Assembly (NCBI RefSeq): GCF_003014555.1
Contig: NZ_PYGE01000004.1
Coordinates: 186,001-250,000, forward strand
From: Haloactinopolyspora alba
Lineage (GTDB): Bacteria; Actinomycetota; Actinomycetes; Jiangellales; Jiangellaceae
DNA: 64,000 nt
Direction of reading: 5' to 3'
Position numbers and translations under genes: made by a program
In this document: piece by piece, positions 62,192 to 64,000 of the stretch
How the letters are laid out: each line of letters begins with the position of its first letter
How positions within the stretch are numbered: the first letter of the stretch is position 1
The notes under the pieces: model-generated
What the model was told of the DNA's origin: nothing
Seen by the model: the letters and a program-made list of their open reading frames with translations, nothing else
Database searches by the model: none

Positions 62192-62964
62192 CCGACGCAC
62201 CGTCGCCGCTGCCCGCGTGGTGCCGTTCCATCCGGGCGGACAATCCCGGCCCGATGACGCTCGACGGCACCAACACCTACGTCATCAGCACCGACGCCGG
62301 CGCCGTCGTCGTCGACCCCGGTCCGGCCATCGAGGAGCACCTGTCCGCGGTGGCGGCCGCGGCCGGCCCGGTGGTCGCCACGGTTCTCACTCATCGCCAC
62401 GACGACCACACCGGTGGTGCGCACCGCTTCCGCGAGCTCACGGGTGCTCCGCTGCTGGCGCGTGACCCGGCGTGGTGCGTGGACGGTGCGCTCCCCACGG
62501 ACGGTGCGACGTTCGAGCTGCCCGGTCCGCGGCTGCGCGTCGTCGACACGCCCGGGCACACGTCCGACTCGATCTGCGTCGTCGCCGACGACGGAACGTG
62601 GACGGTCCTGTTCAGCGGCGACACCGTGCTCGGCCGTGGCACCACCGTCGTCGCGCATCCGGACGGCGACCTCGGCGCGTATCTCGACTCGCTGCGTCGC
62701 CTCGAAACCGCCGTGGGCCCGGGGTGCCTGCTGCTGCCCGGCCACGGCCCGGTCCGCGACGACGCCGCGGGGGTGATCGGCGACTACATCGTGCACCGGC
62801 ATCAGCGGTTGGACGAGGTGCGCTCGGCCCTGGCCGCGGGTGCGCGTACCGCACGTGACGTCGTCGAGGTGGTCTATGCCGACGTGGATCGCGCGGTGTG
62901 GCCGGCGGCGGAACTGACCGTGCGGGCCGCTCTGGAATACCTCGACGACAGCGCCGGGCGGTGA
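62188..62964 (+). CDS. MBL-fold metallo-hydrolase (LACTB2-like)
   Basis: This 258-residue enzyme has the metallo-beta-lactamase zinc motif LTHRHDDHTGGAHRFREL (HxHxDH), the third ligand in VVDTPGHTSDSICVV and the fourth in LFSGDTVLGRGTTVV; LLPGHGPV is the last ligand. The C-terminal winged-helix part (HQRLDEVRSALAAGARTARD) is shared with LACTB2-type nucleases/hydrolases. GTG 62188 overlaps the Nudix stop (GTGA). Confidence 0.9.
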   Translation: MTDAPSPLPAWCRSIRADNPGPMTLDGTNTYVISTDAGAVVVDPGPAIEEHLSAVAAAAGPVVATVLTHRHDDHTGGAHRFRELTGAPLLARDPAWCVDGALPTDGATFELPGPRLRVVDTPGHTSDSICVVADDGTWTVLFSGDTVLGRGTTVVAHPDGDLGAYLDSLRRLETAVGPGCLLLPGHGPVRDDAAGVIGDYIVHRHQRLDEVRSALAAGARTARDVVEVVYADVDRAVWPAAELTVRAALEYLDDSAGR

Positions 62965-62968
62965 CGTC

Positions 62969-63646
62969 TCAGCGGGCGCGGCGACGGATCCGCTCGACGT
63001 CGAGCATGACCACCGACCGCTGCTCCAGCCGGAGCCATCCGCGCGCGACGAAATCGGCCAGCGCCTTGTTGACGGTCTCGCGCGACGCGCCGACCAGCTG
63101 GGCGAGCTCTTCCTGGGTGAGGTCGTGCACGACCCGGACTCCCTCGTCCGACGGCACGCCGAACCGTGTCGACAGGTCGAGCAGCTGCTTCGCGACGCGG
63201 CCCGGCACGTCGGAGAACACGAGGTCGGCGAGCGTGTCGTTGGAACGGCGCAGCCGCGAGGCCAGCTGAAGCAGCAGCCCGCGCGAGACCTCCGGGCGCC
63301 CGGTGAGCCACGGCAGCAGGTCGGGGTGGCTCAGGCTCCACAGCGTGGTGTCGGTGACGGCCGTGACGGTGGCGGACCGGGGACCCGGGTCGAACAGGGA
63401 CAGTTCGCCGAACATCTGGCCGGGCCCGAGCAGGGCGAGCAGGTTCTCGCGCCCGTCCGAAGCCGTGCGGACCAGCTTGATCTTCCCGTCGGTGACGACG
63501 TAGACGCGGTCTCCTTCGTCGCCCTCGCGGAAGAGCGTCTCGCCGCGTCCGAGGTGGACCTCCGTCATCGAAGCCCGCAACGCGGCGGCGGCTTCGTCGT
63601 CCAACTCGCGGAACAGCGGTGCGCTCCGCAGTACGTCGTCGTCCAC
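62969..63646 (-). CDS. CRP/FNR-family regulator (CRP/GlxR-like)
   Basis: This 225-residue regulator has a cyclic-nucleotide-binding domain (TLFREGDEGDRVYVVTDGKI, GQMFGELSLFDPGPRSATVT, with the RSA phosphate-binding site) and a Crp-type winged helix (LTQEELAQLVGASRETVNKA, LADFVARGWLRLEQRSVVML). It is close to CRP of mycobacteria and GlxR, so cAMP is the probable effector. GTG 63646 has GAGGAGG 11 nt upstream; ATG 63673 would add nine residues. It converges on the MBL gene and is divergent from nth, as in related genomes. A CRP-like half-site pair is present in its upstream region. Confidence 0.92.
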   Translation of the reverse strand: MDDDVLRSAPLFRELDDEAAAALRASMTEVHLGRGETLFREGDEGDRVYVVTDGKIKLVRTASDGRENLLALLGPGQMFGELSLFDPGPRSATVTAVTDTTLWSLSHPDLLPWLTGRPEVSRGLLLQLASRLRRSNDTLADLVFSDVPGRVAKQLLDLSTRFGVPSDEGVRVVHDLTQEELAQLVGASRETVNKALADFVARGWLRLEQRSVVMLDVERIRRRAR

Positions 63647-63700
63647 TACCTGGTCCTCCTCGCCGTTGAGCACGGACGTGACACGCGTCCCGATCGGTCG

Positions 63701-63714
63701 GTGTTTCGCGTCAC
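63701..63714. promoter_or_regulatory. Possible CRP site upstream of crp
   Basis: GTGTTTCGCGTCAC contains the GTG-N8-CAC core of the CRP/GlxR consensus but lacks the outer T/A positions. Autoregulation through it is plausible but unproven. Confidence 0.3.
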
Positions 63715-63823
63715 GTCGGCCGCAACCTATTGTGCCTGGGGCCCATCATGGCTGACCATGCGCCCCGGTGCGCATCTTCCACGGCATTCCGCCGGGACCG
63801 TGCCGTGAACATAAGGTGAGGTG

Positions 63824-64000
63824 GTGCCCATGGTCGAATCCGAATCCCACCTCGCGCTCGTCCGGCGGGCTCGGCGCATCAACCGCGAGCTCGCCGACCT
63901 GTATCCGGACGCGCACTGCGAGCTCGACTTCACCAACCCGTTCGAGCTGCTGATCGCCACGGTGCTGTCGGCGCAGACCACCGACGTCCGGGTCAATTCG
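63824..64000 (+). CDS. nth: Endonuclease III (5' part)
   Basis: The window ends inside a gene coding [20 protein letters not shown], then [20 protein letters not shown], which is the N-terminus of endonuclease III, the base-excision-repair glycosylase/AP lyase of oxidised pyrimidines. GTG 63824 lies 6 nt after a TAAGGT -10 box (63812-63817), and ATG 63830 in frame is 6 nt further on. The start is uncertain because AGGTGAGG also precedes ATG 63830. The catalytic lysine and iron-sulfur cluster are outside the window. Confidence 0.9.
   Translation, partial: MPMVESESHLALVRRARRINRELADLYPDAHCELDFTNPFELLIATVLSAQTTDVRVNS

Overview
The window is one continuous stretch of high-GC DNA with dense genes, mostly GTG/ATG starts, many 4-nt start/stop overlaps and TANNNT-type -10 boxes. 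Gene content (WhiB, class A PBP with a PASTA tail, paired ArsA-like ATPases, LysC/Asd, DUF5063 after recR, CRP-like regulator next to nth, PASTA and LMF proteins) and order point to a chromosome of an actinobacterium (Actinomycetota). A Jiangella-like or related soil actinomycete is my guess; the genus cannot be fixed from the sequence alone. No rRNA, CRISPR array, transposase, integrase or phage module was seen.

Layout. 1-9.1 kb: MarR fragment with divergent MFS exporter, PAP2 phosphatase with divergent TetR regulator, flavin-split-barrel protein, cstA, nhaA and a lipoprotein. 9.1-15.7 kb: a complete minus-strand ribose/deoxyribose operon rbsK-rbsC-rbsB-rbsA-rbsD-deoC-gntR with its own promoter and candidate operator. 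16.0-19.2 kb: small membrane protein and the proton-translocating transhydrogenase operon pntAA-pntAB-pntB. 19.2-32.5 kb: conserved housekeeping core (upp, TadA-associated protein, gdh, tadA, tRNA-Ser(CGA), CPA1 antiporter, LytR-C protein, VapB-like protein, tRNA-Ser(GGA), SRP RNA, dnaX, ybaB, recR, DUF5063, lysC, asd, yqeY). 32.5-35.2 kb: MFS exporter, metallophosphoesterase, tRNA-Pro(CGG).

35.2-46.7 kb is an accessory-looking block lying between the metallophosphoesterase/tRNA-Pro and the whiB-PBP pair, genes that are neighbours in other actinobacteria. It holds two tiny cysteine-rich ORFs, a metal-sensor-type MerR regulator translationally coupled to one of them, a frameshifted secreted-protein gene, a CPA1 antiporter, an o-succinylbenzoate synthase, a DUF222-HNH gene with an intact SOS (LexA) box, a STAND-ATPase regulator with N-terminal LuxR HTH next to three tandem 11-bp repeats and an FAD oxidoreductase, and a lipase-maturation-factor protein. 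46.7-52.7 kb: whiB, class A PBP, two ArsA/Get3-like ATPases, second PAP2 protein. 52.7-56.5 kb: ABC exporter with two paralogous GbsR/MarR regulators that share a TTCA-N8-TGAA operator. 56.5-60.6 kb: branched-chain 2-oxoacid dehydrogenase E1a-E1b-E2 with divergent Lrp regulator. 60.8-64 kb: DUF4177, RidA, Nudix, MBL hydrolase, CRP-family regulator and the start of nth.

Most promising signals: the MerR/six-cysteine micropeptide operon (35.76-36.32 kb), the SOS box upstream of the HNH gene, the tandem 11-bp repeats upstream of the FAD oxidoreductase, the CRP site upstream of cstA, the shared GbsR operator, and an unusually frequent placement of -10 boxes 6-7 nt before start codons (leaderless mRNAs).
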